From contig JBKPNX010000111.1 of assembly GCA_046732855.1 (NCBI GenBank), positions 1 through 35,724 on the forward strand: 35,724 nt of DNA, written 5' to 3'. Below are positions 8,258-16,727 of the stretch, piece after piece. Both the position numbers and the translations under genes were made by a program. The notes under the pieces are model-generated. The model worked only from the letters and a program-made list of their open reading frames with translations. It did not search any database and was not told the DNA's origin. The stretch's first letter is position 1. Each line of letters starts with the position of its first letter. The DNA comes from JBKPNX01 sp046732855 (GTDB taxonomy: Bacteria; Pseudomonadota; Alphaproteobacteria; Geminicoccales; Geminicoccaceae).

Positions 8258-9523
8258 TCACTGCAGCCGGCGGCGGATCGACTCGAGCCCCGGCAGATGG
8301 CCGAGCGGGCCGAGTCCCGTGAGCGTCGGCGCCCCGCCGGCGAGCAGGCGGCGACCGACCCGGCGGATCGCCGCTTCATCGACCGCATCGATCGTGCCGA
8401 TGATCTCGTCCTGCGGGATGCGCCGGCCGAAGATGAGCAGCTGGCGGGCGAGCTCCTCGGACTGGGCAAAGCAGCTCTCGAGCGCCATCATCAGGCTCGC
8501 CTTCAGCTGGGCGCGGGCCCGGGCAAGCTCGTCCGCGCCCGGTTCCTCGATCAGCTTCAGGAACTCGTCACACACCACCGGCACGAGTTCCGCGGTCTCC
8601 TTCTCGCCGGTGCCGGCATAGATGCCGAGCACGCCGGTGTCGTTGTAGCAGGAGGCGAACGAGAACACCGAGTACGCGAGGCCACGGTTCTCGCGCACCT
8701 CCTGGAACAGGCGCGAGGACATGCCGCCGCCGAGCATGGTCGAGAGCACCTGGAGCGCGTAGAAATCGTCATCCCGGTACGAGAACGCCGGCAGGCCGAG
8801 CAGCAGGTGCGCCTGCTCGAGCTCGCGCTCCTCGCGCCGCTCACCGCCCTCGTAACGCGCGTCGTCCGGCCGATGCGGCGCGGGCGCCGGCAGCTCGCCG
8901 AACAGGCGCTCAGCCAGCTCGACCAGACGCGCGTGCTCGACCTTGCCGGCGCCCGCGAGAACCAGGTGCTCGGGTCCGTAGTGCTGCGCCATGTAGTCGA
9001 TCAGCGCAGTGCGCGGCATCGCCGCCACGATCTCCGCGGGACCCAGAATCGAGCGCCCGAGCGACTGGCCCGGGTACGCCGTCTCCTGGAACAGATCGAA
9101 CACCAGGTCGTCGGGCGTGTCCTGCACCTGCCCGATCTCCTGGAGGATCACGGTACGCTCGCGCGCGAGCTCGCTTTCGTCGAAGGTCGAGTGCTGCAAA
9201 ATGTCGGCCAGGAGCTCCACCGCGAGCGGCAGATCGTGCGCCAGCACGCGCGCGTAATACGCGGTGTGCTCGCGCGAGGTGTAGGCATTCAGGTGGCCGC
9301 CGACGTTCTCGATCGCCTCGGCGATGGCGCGCGCCGAGCGGCGCTCGGTGCCCTTGAACGCCATGTGCTCGAGCAGGTGGGCGACGCCGTTGACCTCGGG
9401 CGTCTCGTAACGCGCCCCGACGTCGATCCAGACCCCGACGCTCGCGGTCTGCACGCTCGCCATGCTCTCGGTCGCGACGCGCAGGCCATTGTCGAGGGTG
9501 GTGATCCGTGTGGTCTCGCTCAT
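8258..9523 (-). CDS. M16 family zinc peptidase (processing-peptidase-like)
   Basis: This 421-residue protein is a pitrilysin-family metallopeptidase related to the mitochondrial processing peptidase beta subunit. The inverted zinc motif H-L-L-E-H is at 49-53, and the third ligand Glu129 falls exactly 76 residues after the last His, as in the family. A second, non-catalytic M16 domain follows, with the G-G-G-M-S-S-R-L-F substrate-binding signature near residue 265. Length is normal. There is no signal peptide, so it is probably cytoplasmic. The start overlaps the thrC stop by four bases; a thrC-M16 pair is a common alphaproteobacterial arrangement. The natural substrate is not known. Confidence 0.95.
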   Translation of the reverse strand: MSETTRITTLDNGLRVATESMASVQTASVGVWIDVGARYETPEVNGVAHLLEHMAFKGTERRSARAIAEAIENVGGHLNAYTSREHTAYYARVLAHDLPLAVELLADILQHSTFDESELARERTVILQEIGQVQDTPDDLVFDLFQETAYPGQSLGRSILGPAEIVAAMPRTALIDYMAQHYGPEHLVLAGAGKVEHARLVELAERLFGELPAPAPHRPDDARYEGGERREERELEQAHLLLGLPAFSYRDDDFYALQVLSTMLGGGMSSRLFQEVRENRGLAYSVFSFASCYNDTGVLGIYAGTGEKETAELVPVVCDEFLKLIEEPGADELARARAQLKASLMMALESCFAQSEELARQLLIFGRRIPQDEIIGTIDAVDEAAIRRVGRRLLAGGAPTLTGLGPLGHLPGLESIRRRLQ

Positions 9524-10926
9524 GCGGTCTCCATGACCAGCTCTTGGATGTGTCGCTGCACCGCGGCCAAGTCGTTGGGCAGGACGGCGTAGCGCTCGGG
9601 TCGCTCCAGCAGATCGGCGAGGCGCTCGGGCAGCTGCGGCCGGATGGCGGTCGCCCGCTCCACCGCGTCCGGGAACTTCGCCGGGTGGGCGGTGGCCAGC
9701 GCGATCAGCGGCGTGTTCGGGTCGAGCCGGCGGGCGCGGCCGGCACGGATGCCGACCGCGGTGTGCGGGTCCACCAGCTGCCCCGTCGCGCGCAGGACCT
9801 CGGCCATGGTCGCCGCGGTCGCATCCTCGTCGACCCGCGCGGCGTCGAACAGCTCGCGGGCGCGGCCGAGCGCGTCGTGCGGGACGCGCAGGCTCCTGCG
9901 CGCGGCGAACTCGTCAAGCAGGCGCGCGACCTCGGCGCCATCGCCCGCGCACAGGTCATACAGCAGGCGCTCGAAGTTGCTCGCGACCTGAATGTCCATG
10001 CTCGGGCTCATGGTCGGCGCCACCTCGCCCGCGCGGTAGACGCCGTCGGCGAAGAAGCGCGCCAGGATGTCGTTACGGTTGGTCGCGACGATCAGCTGCG
10101 CGATCGGCAGGCCGATGCGGTGCGCCACGTAGCCGGCGTAGACGTCGCCGAAGTTGCCGCTCGGCACCGCGAAGGCCATCTTGCGCCAGGGGCCGCCCAG
10201 CGCGAGCGCCGCGGTCACGTAGTACACCGCCTGGGCCATGATCCGGCCCCAGTTGATCGAGTTGACCGCGGCGAGGTTGAGGCGGCGGCGCAACGCGGCG
10301 TCGTTGAACAGCGCCTTCACGAGCGCCTGGCAGTCGTCGAAGGTGCCCTCGATCGCGACGTTGTGCACGTTCTCGGCCGTGACCGTGGTCATCTGACGGC
10401 GCTGGACCTCGGAGATTCGACCGTGCGGGTGCAGGATCACGATCCTCATGTGTGCCCGCCCGGCGCACGCCGCGATCGCCGCGGAGCCGGTATCGCCCGA
10501 GGTCGCGCCGATGATGGTGATCGCGCGCTCCCGGCGTCCCAGGAAGCATTCGAACAGTTGCCCGAGCAGCTGCAGGGCGATGTCCTTGAACGCGAGGGTC
10601 GGCCCGTGGAACAGCTCGAGCAGCCACTCATTTGGCCCGAGCTGGCGCAGCGGCGCAATCGCGACGTGATCGAAGCCGCCATACGCGCGTGCGATCAGCG
10701 CGCGCAGCTCGGCCTCGCCGAGGTCGTCGCAGACGAACGGCGCGAGGACCCGCGCCGCGACTTCCTGATAGGAGGCGCCCTGCAACGCCGCGAGCTCGTC
10801 GCGCTCCAGGCGCGGCCAGCGCTCGGGCAGGTACAGCCCGCCGTCGGGCGCCAGCCCGGCGAACAGGGCCTCCTCGAAACCGCACGGCCCTACCCCGCCG
10901 CGCGTGCTGACGTAGCGGATGGTCAT
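9520..10926 (-). CDS. thrC: Threonine synthase
   Basis: This enzyme converts O-phosphohomoserine to threonine with pyridoxal phosphate, the last step of threonine synthesis. At 468 residues it has the length of the longer ThrC class. The PLP lysine is Lys114 in F-H-G-P-T-L-A-F-K-D. The phosphate-binding loop A-T-S-G-D-T-G-S-A-A lies near 145-154, and V-P-S-G-N-F-G-D-V near 265. The N-terminal Y-x-S-T-R-G is typical. The ribosome site is weak. It is followed directly by the M16 gene (four-base overlap). A low-GC TIR-protease gene lies immediately upstream in the same direction, which may have separated thrC from its former upstream neighbours. Confidence 0.97.
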   Translation of the reverse strand: MTIRYVSTRGGVGPCGFEEALFAGLAPDGGLYLPERWPRLERDELAALQGASYQEVAARVLAPFVCDDLGEAELRALIARAYGGFDHVAIAPLRQLGPNEWLLELFHGPTLAFKDIALQLLGQLFECFLGRRERAITIIGATSGDTGSAAIAACAGRAHMRIVILHPHGRISEVQRRQMTTVTAENVHNVAIEGTFDDCQALVKALFNDAALRRRLNLAAVNSINWGRIMAQAVYYVTAALALGGPWRKMAFAVPSGNFGDVYAGYVAHRIGLPIAQLIVATNRNDILARFFADGVYRAGEVAPTMSPSMDIQVASNFERLLYDLCAGDGAEVARLLDEFAARRSLRVPHDALGRARELFDAARVDEDATAATMAEVLRATGQLVDPHTAVGIRAGRARRLDPNTPLIALATAHPAKFPDAVERATAIRPQLPERLADLLERPERYAVLPNDLAAVQRHIQELVMETA

Positions 10927-11016
10927 GGCGGCCGGAACCTAGCGCGCCAAGTCTGCCTCTGCCAGTTTGGAGTATCGAAAGTAGGCGAACACTGCCAGAT
11001 CACAAAAGACCTGACC

Positions 11017-13218
11017 TCACCGTGCGGCGTCAAGCCGGACAGTGTTGCCATCGCTTCCCGCGAGGTGCCGGGCCGAGCCGAGTTCTTCGGCCACCTTTCT
11101 AATCCCATCCGCGATGTCGGCGAACGCTCGCGCTCGCAGCGACCAAGCTTCCACTGGCTTGCCGTCCTTGGGTAGTGCCTGCAAATGAGCGAAGGGTGCG
11201 TTTTTTTTCCAGTCCACGTGCCGAAGGATTACCGGAATTACCACGGCCTCCCCAGCGTCGTGCCGCGCCAATGCCCGCTTCATCTCTACGTCATAGCAGT
11301 AGTCGGAGGCGAGAAATGTGGCACTTACCAGAAGCAAGATGATCGTAGCGGAATTCAGGTGTTTATCAACCTCGCCTACCCACTCCTGTCCCGCGCTAAT
11401 ACGCCTATCGTGCCACTCATCGATGACGCCCTGGCGTTTCAAAAGGGCGAGATGCATTCCAAGCTGCATACGTAACCGTTCGTCTGCGTGACTGTAAGAG
11501 ATGAACACCTCGACCGCACCAGACTGAGCCCCCTCGCCAGCGAGGCGAACAGCCCCTGCCCCTTCCCACTCGGGAGCAGCCTCAGCTAGGGGCGAGGTCC
11601 TGCCAGAAACGCGTCGAACGTAGCTCAACGCTCGAAATAGATCAACCAAACCGCGACCTTGAAAGGTTGACGCCCGCTTGAGGTCGGTTGCATTGGACAA
11701 AAAAATCTCCTTTGTCTCTTCAGGTCTTCCGATAAACTCGGGACATACTGAAAGAAATGCCGCTACACTACCCGACATATGGGCAGCAGCCACGCTCGTG
11801 CCGCTATCTTCTCTATAGCGGGCAATGACGAGGCTCCGCGCCGCGCTAACGCTGCCGGCAACATCGTCCCCGCTGTGGCCACTCCTCTCACATGAGATGA
11901 TCTTTTCGCCAGGCGCAACTAAGTCAGGTTTGAAACGTCCGTCGCCAGTTGGCCCTTTCGACGAAAAATATGATACTCCATATACTAGAGGATTTTCTCG
12001 GTGTGTTGAACCCACTGTGATCGCCAAAGCGGCGTTGCCTGGATCATTGATGGTCATCTCCATGCCGGATGCGACCGCACCACGGAACGCCCACTGCCAG
12101 CCATAGCCGGTGTTGCCGGCGGCGACCACGACCACCACGCCGGAGTGGACCAGGCGATCAACCTCCACGCACAATGGACTCTGGCCGCTTGTGAACCAGC
12201 GCGGCTCGAAATCGTAGCCGACGCTCATATTGACGCCATGAATGCGGATCTCAGGGCCGCTGCTGTTCACCTCCCGAATCTGCGCGCAGGCGGCGATCAG
12301 ATTGCTCACCAGTCCTTTGCCAAACTCGTCCAGGACCTTGAAGCTGATCAGCTTGCAGGCTGGAGCCATGCCGGAGATGGTCTCGATCGAGCGCTCCTCC
12401 AAGACCACCATCCCCCGCTCGTCCTTCTTGTTCACGGTCGCCTTGATCTCGACCCTGTCTCCGGCACCGATCTCACCGGCGATGATCCCCGCTACATAGG
12501 TACCGTGGCCGTTCTCATCAGTCAGCGCAGTCCTTTCCGACTGCTCCTCGTCGAGCTCGCCGAAGGTGGTGAAGTCGCAGTGCCGAAGCGGGGGATCGAG
12601 CACCAGATTCCGGTGCTTCTGAAAATGCGGATGCCGGGCGTCAATGCCCGAATCCATGACCACCCACACGATGCCATCACCTGATGCGCCGAACGCCTCG
12701 CGCGCGGTGTCGGCCTTGATAGTAGCGATCGATCGGGAGGTGAGCGATGCGACTTGGAAATCCGGCCACACCAGGTGGATCGCTGGTCTTCGCTCCTCCG
12801 CCCGGGCCAGCTCACGATCCTTCCGCACTAGCTCCTGGATTAAATCGCCGCGCAGTCTGCCGAACAGGTACTGCTTGGTCATGTCCGTCTTGCGATCATG
12901 CACGCCCTGGTGGCCCGGATCGAGGCCATGTGCTCTGACCAGCTCTCTGATGAAATCCTTAATCCGCTGCTGCGCGTTACCCGCCCCGCCTGGGAAGTCG
13001 AGATTGACGTCAATAATAATATCGTAAAGCCTGTCAGTCCCCTCCTCACTAAGCAGGTCGAGCAGGGGTACCGCGATAACTGTTGTTTCCAGAACATCCG
13101 GGGTGAAGGCGCGGGTGAACGCCCAAGGTCCGACGCCCGGCGCGGCTTCCATTGCCTGTTGCCGCGCCACTCCTCGTCGCTTTTTGGTGGTCGTCTTCCT
13201 AGATGAGTTCTTGACCAT
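11017..13218 (-). CDS. Subtilisin-like (S8) protease with C-terminal TIR domain
   Basis: The protein has 733 residues from this ATG; an ATG at 13272 would add 18. The N-terminus is basic (K-K-R-R), followed by about 120 unrecognised residues. The S8 domain runs roughly 165-525: Asp189 in V-V-M-D-S-G-I, His238 in N-G-H-G-T-Y-V-A-G, oxyanion Asn369 in A-A-G-N-T-G, and Ser475 in S-G-T-S-V-A-A-A-H. The TIR domain spans about 570-715, opening E-V-F-I-S-Y-S-H-A-D-E and containing S-D-Y-C-Y-D-V-E-M, where Glu645 is the candidate NADase glutamate. There is no signal peptide, so both activities would be intracellular. Family knowledge: bacterial TIR domains often cleave NAD+ or signal in phage defence. 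Inference: an immune or cell-death effector in which protease and TIR are coupled. Composition is clearly less GC-rich than in both neighbours, which suggests transfer. Confidence 0.9.
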   Translation of the reverse strand: MVKNSSRKTTTKKRRGVARQQAMEAAPGVGPWAFTRAFTPDVLETTVIAVPLLDLLSEEGTDRLYDIIIDVNLDFPGGAGNAQQRIKDFIRELVRAHGLDPGHQGVHDRKTDMTKQYLFGRLRGDLIQELVRKDRELARAEERRPAIHLVWPDFQVASLTSRSIATIKADTAREAFGASGDGIVWVVMDSGIDARHPHFQKHRNLVLDPPLRHCDFTTFGELDEEQSERTALTDENGHGTYVAGIIAGEIGAGDRVEIKATVNKKDERGMVVLEERSIETISGMAPACKLISFKVLDEFGKGLVSNLIAACAQIREVNSSGPEIRIHGVNMSVGYDFEPRWFTSGQSPLCVEVDRLVHSGVVVVVAAGNTGYGWQWAFRGAVASGMEMTINDPGNAALAITVGSTHRENPLVYGVSYFSSKGPTGDGRFKPDLVAPGEKIISCERSGHSGDDVAGSVSAARSLVIARYREDSGTSVAAAHMSGSVAAFLSVCPEFIGRPEETKEIFLSNATDLKRASTFQGRGLVDLFRALSYVRRVSGRTSPLAEAAPEWEGAGAVRLAGEGAQSGAVEVFISYSHADERLRMQLGMHLALLKRQGVIDEWHDRRISAGQEWVGEVDKHLNSATIILLLVSATFLASDYCYDVEMKRALARHDAGEAVVIPVILRHVDWKKNAPFAHLQALPKDGKPVEAWSLRARAFADIADGIRKVAEELGSARHLAGSDGNTVRLDAAR

Positions 13219-13331
13219 TAGGAATCTCGGCTGAATGGGGTGCGTAGTACCAAGCGTGCAGGCATCTAACATCCCCAGGTAGCATAGGCCGCGGATGGCG
13301 TACAGCCCGCAGTCGGCTCAAGGCCATTTGC

Positions 13332-14816
13332 CTAAGAGAGATAGCGGCGCTCCAGACGAGACAGGAACGGCTGCAGCTCCAGCGGACGGCCGGTGGCGCG
13401 CGCGATCAGCTCCTGCGTCTCGTAGCGCGCGCCCTGCTCGTGAATGTTGGCGCGCAGCCAGGCGAGCAGCGGCCGGAAGTCGCCCGCGGCGATCTGCACG
13501 GGCAGATCCGGCTCGGCCGCGATCATCGCCTCGTACAGCTGTGCCGCCAGGATCGAGCCGAGCGTGTAGCACGGGAAATAGCCGATCGCCCCGGCCGGCC
13601 AGTGGATGTCCTGGAGCACGCCGAAGCGATCATCGGGCGGCGCCACGCCGAGCAGCTCGCGCATGCCCTCGTTCCAGGCCGCGGGCAGATCGGCGACCTC
13701 GAGCTCGCCCGCGAGCAACGCCTTCTCGAGCCGGTAGCGCAGCACGATGTGGAGGGGATAGGTGACTTCGTCGGCATCGACCCGGATCAGGCCCCGCTGA
13801 ACCCGGATCGCCTGCCGGTAGAGGTTGTCGGCCGTGAACGCCGCGCCGCTGACCCCGAAGCTCTCGGCGAGCAGCGGTGCGAGATAGGCGAGGAACGGGC
13901 GCGAGCGGCAGATCTGCATCTCGACCAGCAGCGACTGGCTCTCGTGCACCGCGAACGAGCGCGGCTTGCCAACCGGCTGATGCCGCCATTCGTCGGGCAG
14001 ACCAGCGTTGTAGAGCGCGTGGCCGGTCTCGTGCAGGACCGCCATCAGGCCGGTCGCGGCGTCCGCCTCGTCGTAGCGGGCGGTCATCCGGATGTCGTCG
14101 GGCACGCCGCCGCAGAACGGGTGCAGGCTCTCATCGAGGCGGCCCTTGGCGAAGTCGAAGCCGAGCGCGCCCATCAGCCGCTCGCCGAGCGCCTTCTGCC
14201 CGGCCGCGGGAAAGCGTCCCTCGAGCGGCAGCGGCTCGACCTGATGGGCGAGGACGCGCTCCAGGAACTCCGGCAGAAAGGCGGCGAGCGGCTCGAACAG
14301 CGCATCGATCTCGGCCGTTCCGATCCCGGGCTCGTAGCCATCGAGCAGCGCATCGTACGGCGCGCGGCCGAGCGCCGCAGCCTTGGCCGCGGCTTCCTCG
14401 CGGGTGAGACGGACGACTTCTTCCAGCGCCGGGCGCAGCATCGCGAAGTCCGCGCGCGCCCGCGCCTCGCGCCAGATCATCTCGGCGGCGCTGGCGGCAC
14501 GGGTCAGCGCCGCGACCAGGTCGGTCGGCATGGCGGTGGCGCGGCGCTGGCTGCGGCGCATCTCGCGCAGGTTCGCGGCCTGCCATGGCCCGAGTTCCGC
14601 CATGTCCTGCTCGGCCCGGTCCAACAGCTCGCCGGTCTCGGCGCTGGTCAGCAGCTCGTGCGCGATCTGGCGCAGGGTCGCCATCTGCTCGGCGCGGGCG
14701 CCATTGCCGCCCGGCGGCATCATCACCTGCTGGTCCCAGTGCAGGATCGCGAGCGCGCCCCCGACGTGGGAGATGCGCGCAAAGCGCCCCTCAAGCGCGC
14801 GATAGGCTTCGGACAT
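13332..14816 (-). CDS. Carboxypeptidase Taq family (M32) metallopeptidase
   Basis: This 494-residue zinc carboxypeptidase removes C-terminal residues from peptides; length is normal for M32. The zinc motif H-E-T-G-H is at 262-266. Downstream Glu292 in V-H-E-S-Q-S is the usual third ligand region, and the M32 signatures H-W-D-Q (26-29) and H-P-F (232-234) are also visible. The ATG at 14816 was chosen because translation from there begins M-S-E-A-Y-R-A-L-E, a typical start; the longer open frame only reads through the upstream gene. It overlaps the ctaA end by 26 bases, so the two are probably co-transcribed. Its role is general peptide turnover; no specific partner is evident. Confidence 0.94.
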   Translation of the reverse strand: MSEAYRALEGRFARISHVGGALAILHWDQQVMMPPGGNGARAEQMATLRQIAHELLTSAETGELLDRAEQDMAELGPWQAANLREMRRSQRRATAMPTDLVAALTRAASAAEMIWREARARADFAMLRPALEEVVRLTREEAAAKAAALGRAPYDALLDGYEPGIGTAEIDALFEPLAAFLPEFLERVLAHQVEPLPLEGRFPAAGQKALGERLMGALGFDFAKGRLDESLHPFCGGVPDDIRMTARYDEADAATGLMAVLHETGHALYNAGLPDEWRHQPVGKPRSFAVHESQSLLVEMQICRSRPFLAYLAPLLAESFGVSGAAFTADNLYRQAIRVQRGLIRVDADEVTYPLHIVLRYRLEKALLAGELEVADLPAAWNEGMRELLGVAPPDDRFGVLQDIHWPAGAIGYFPCYTLGSILAAQLYEAMIAAEPDLPVQIAAGDFRPLLAWLRANIHEQGARYETQELIARATGRPLELQPFLSRLERRYLS

Positions 14817-15717
14817 GAACCGTCTTCGAATCGGAGAGCGGCGCGTTGGCGCGCCACATGAGCAGCGAGAGAGCGCCGAAGATGGCGACGCCCAGCGCCT
14901 GATGGGTGAGCGCCGTGGCGAGCGGCACCTGCCACCGAACGACGAAGCCGCCGAGCGCGATCTCGACGAGCGTGAGCAGCAGAACCAGCCCGCCGAGCGG
15001 GCGGAGGCCCGCCCGGCCCCGGCAAGCGACGTGCAGGGCCAGCGCACCGAGGCCGACGCCCAGCGCGAGCAGGCGATGGCTGAAGTTGAGGCGGATCGCC
15101 GGGTCGGCCAGATCGGGGATCAGCGCGCCATCGCACAGCGGCCAAGTCGAGCAGGCGAGCGCGGCGCCGCTCTTGGTGGTCATGGCGGCGCTCGCCATCG
15201 CGCCGAGCGCCAGCAGCCAGACCGCGATGCTGAGCGGCCCGGCCGCGCCCGCCGGGCCGCCCTCGGGTGCGGTGCGGGCGAAAATCAGCCACAGCGCGCT
15301 GAACAGCAACAGCGCCGTGCTCAGATGAAGCGCGACCGACCACGGGCTGTTCTGGTCGAGCACGGTCACGCCGCCGAGGCCGGCCTGGATCAGCAGCAGG
15401 AGGATCAGCGCCGCGGCATACGCGGGCATGCGCGGGTCGTGGGCGCGCGCGCGCCAGGCGAGCCAGCCGATCGCCAGAAGCAGCGGCCCGAGAATCGCGC
15501 CCGCGAGCAGGCGGTGCAGCCACTCCGCCATCACCTGGTGATACGCGTAGCCGGCGCTCTGCGGGATCTCGCTCGGCAGCGGCAGCAGGTGGCCGTAGCA
15601 GGTCGGCCAGTCGGGGCAGGCAAGGCCCGAGCCGGTGGCGCGCACCCAGGCGCCGAGCACGATCAAGGCGTAGGTGAGCACGAGCGCGAGGCCGGTCGCC
15701 CGGCGCAGCGCCCTCAT
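14791..15717 (-). CDS. ctaA: Heme A synthase (CtaA/COX15 family)
   Basis: This integral membrane enzyme oxidises the C8 methyl of heme O to the formyl of heme A for aa3-type cytochrome oxidase. It has 308 residues and about eight hydrophobic segments. The first half has R-A-T-G-S-G-L-A-C-P-D-W-P-T-C with Cys34 and Cys40, then His60, Glu65 and His68. The second half repeats the theme with a second C-S-T-W-P-L-C pair, N-F-S-H-R and T-H-Q-A-L-G. Two extracytoplasmic cysteine pairs are, from memory, more typical of non-mitochondrial CtaA than of the cysteine-poor alphaproteobacterial/COX15 type. The start ATG overlaps the SURF1 stop by four bases, so it is coupled to oxidase assembly. Confidence 0.93.
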   Translation of the reverse strand: MRALRRATGLALVLTYALIVLGAWVRATGSGLACPDWPTCYGHLLPLPSEIPQSAGYAYHQVMAEWLHRLLAGAILGPLLLAIGWLAWRARAHDPRMPAYAAALILLLLIQAGLGGVTVLDQNSPWSVALHLSTALLLFSALWLIFARTAPEGGPAGAAGPLSIAVWLLALGAMASAAMTTKSGAALACSTWPLCDGALIPDLADPAIRLNFSHRLLALGVGLGALALHVACRGRAGLRPLGGLVLLLTLVEIALGGFVVRWQVPLATALTHQALGVAIFGALSLLMWRANAPLSDSKTVHVRSLSRA

Positions 15718-16499
15718 CGCGGCCTGCCTCGCGCCAGCCCGAAGCCGATCCAGACCCCGAGCAGGCTGGCCGCGAGGCCGTACCAGGTGATCGCGTACTG
15801 CAGGTGATTGTTGGGCAGCTCGGTGCGGGTCTGGCCGCCGATCGGCAGGCCACCCGGGTTCGCCGCGGCGTCCGCTTCGACCACGACGGGCAGCAGCTCG
15901 AGGCCGATCCTGTCCCGAAGCGTCGCGAGATCGTACCAGTACCACAGGCGCTGCTCGGGCCGGTTGTCGGGGGTGAACCAGCCTGGCTTTTCCGCGCCGC
16001 GGTAGCGGGCAATGCCGGTCACCCGGACCGGGCCGGGCGTCTGGCCCGCGCGCCGCGTCGCCGGATGCGCCTGGTCCGCTGGCACCCAGCCGCGATCGAC
16101 CAGGACGGCGGCGCCATCCCGCCGCACGAACGGGGTCAGCACGTGATGCCCGACGCGGCCTTCGATCGCGCTCACCCCGAACAGCTGCTCGAGATCGTGG
16201 CGGAACGCGCCGTCGACCGTGACCGGACGGAAGTCCCACGCACGCCAGTCTGCGGCGGTGGCCGGCAGCGGCGCGGCCGGCGCCGCAAGCTGCGCCTCAC
16301 GTTCGGCGATCAGCGCCTGCTTCCAGTGCAGGCGCTCGATCTGCCAGGTGCCGAGCCCGCTCAGCGCGGCGAGACCGAGCAAGGTAAATGCGGTCGGCCA
16401 CAGGCCTGGCGCGAAGCGCCGGCGCGCGGTGTCGGCCGGCAGGAGAGAGCGGCGCGGCCTGGACCACGATGCGTGGGGAAAGCGGTTGGCGACGGACAC
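15714..16499 (-). CDS. surf1: SURF1 family cytochrome oxidase assembly protein
   Basis: SURF1 helps insert heme A into subunit I of cytochrome c oxidase. The protein has two membrane anchors, one near the N-terminus (F-T-L-L-G-L-A-A-L-S-G-L-G-T-W-Q) and one at the end (W-Y-G-L-A-A-S-L-L-G-V-W-I). Between them is the periplasmic domain with the typical R-G-W-V-P and N-N-H-L-Q-Y-A-I-T-W motifs. There is no ATG near the expected start. I chose a GTG at 16499 (261 residues) because it places the first anchor normally; an ATG at 16670 would add 57 low-complexity residues. A GAGGAG lies 14 bases upstream of the GTG, which is rather far. It is coupled to ctaA by a four-base overlap. Confidence 0.9.
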   Translation of the reverse strand: MSVANRFPHASWSRPRRSLLPADTARRRFAPGLWPTAFTLLGLAALSGLGTWQIERLHWKQALIAEREAQLAAPAAPLPATAADWRAWDFRPVTVDGAFRHDLEQLFGVSAIEGRVGHHVLTPFVRRDGAAVLVDRGWVPADQAHPATRRAGQTPGPVRVTGIARYRGAEKPGWFTPDNRPEQRLWYWYDLATLRDRIGLELLPVVVEADAAANPGGLPIGGQTRTELPNNHLQYAITWYGLAASLLGVWIGFGLARGRPR

Positions 16500-16532
16500 G
16501 GCGGCTGGTGCGGCTCCTCTGGGGCGAACCAG

Positions 16533-16561
16533 AATGTAGTCCGCGGCCGCGCCCGATTGAA
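16533..16561 (-). promoter_or_regulatory. Weak sigma70-like promoter candidate for the SURF1 operon
   Basis: On the minus strand TTCAAT (16561-16556) and TACATT (16538-16533) are spaced by 17 bases, and initiation would fall just before the GAGGAG that precedes the chosen SURF1 start. The -35 match is poor. The remaining bases from 16562 to 16727 hold nothing I recognise. Confidence 0.25.
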
Positions 16562-16727
16562 GCAGGGCGGAAGACCGGACTCTGCGGAAGTCGCGATCAG
16601 CGCCGGCACCGCGCGCCGCTGCCGAAGAAGATACGCCTGCGCTCGTGAGGTGGGGGTGGTCGATCGGCACGGGCGCGCGCTCTCCGGGGCGCTCGGGTCT
16701 GCCCCACTGCCAGCCGCGCCGCCCCGG

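Noticed and set aside
8054..9592. 512-codon plus-strand frame opposite the M16 peptidase
   Set aside because: Shadow of the M16 gene, which has the zinc motif and the exact 76-residue spacing.
16500..16670. Longer SURF1 start at the ATG at 16670
   Set aside because: The extra 57 residues are low-complexity and unlike the family; the shorter GTG start gives a normal SURF1 length.
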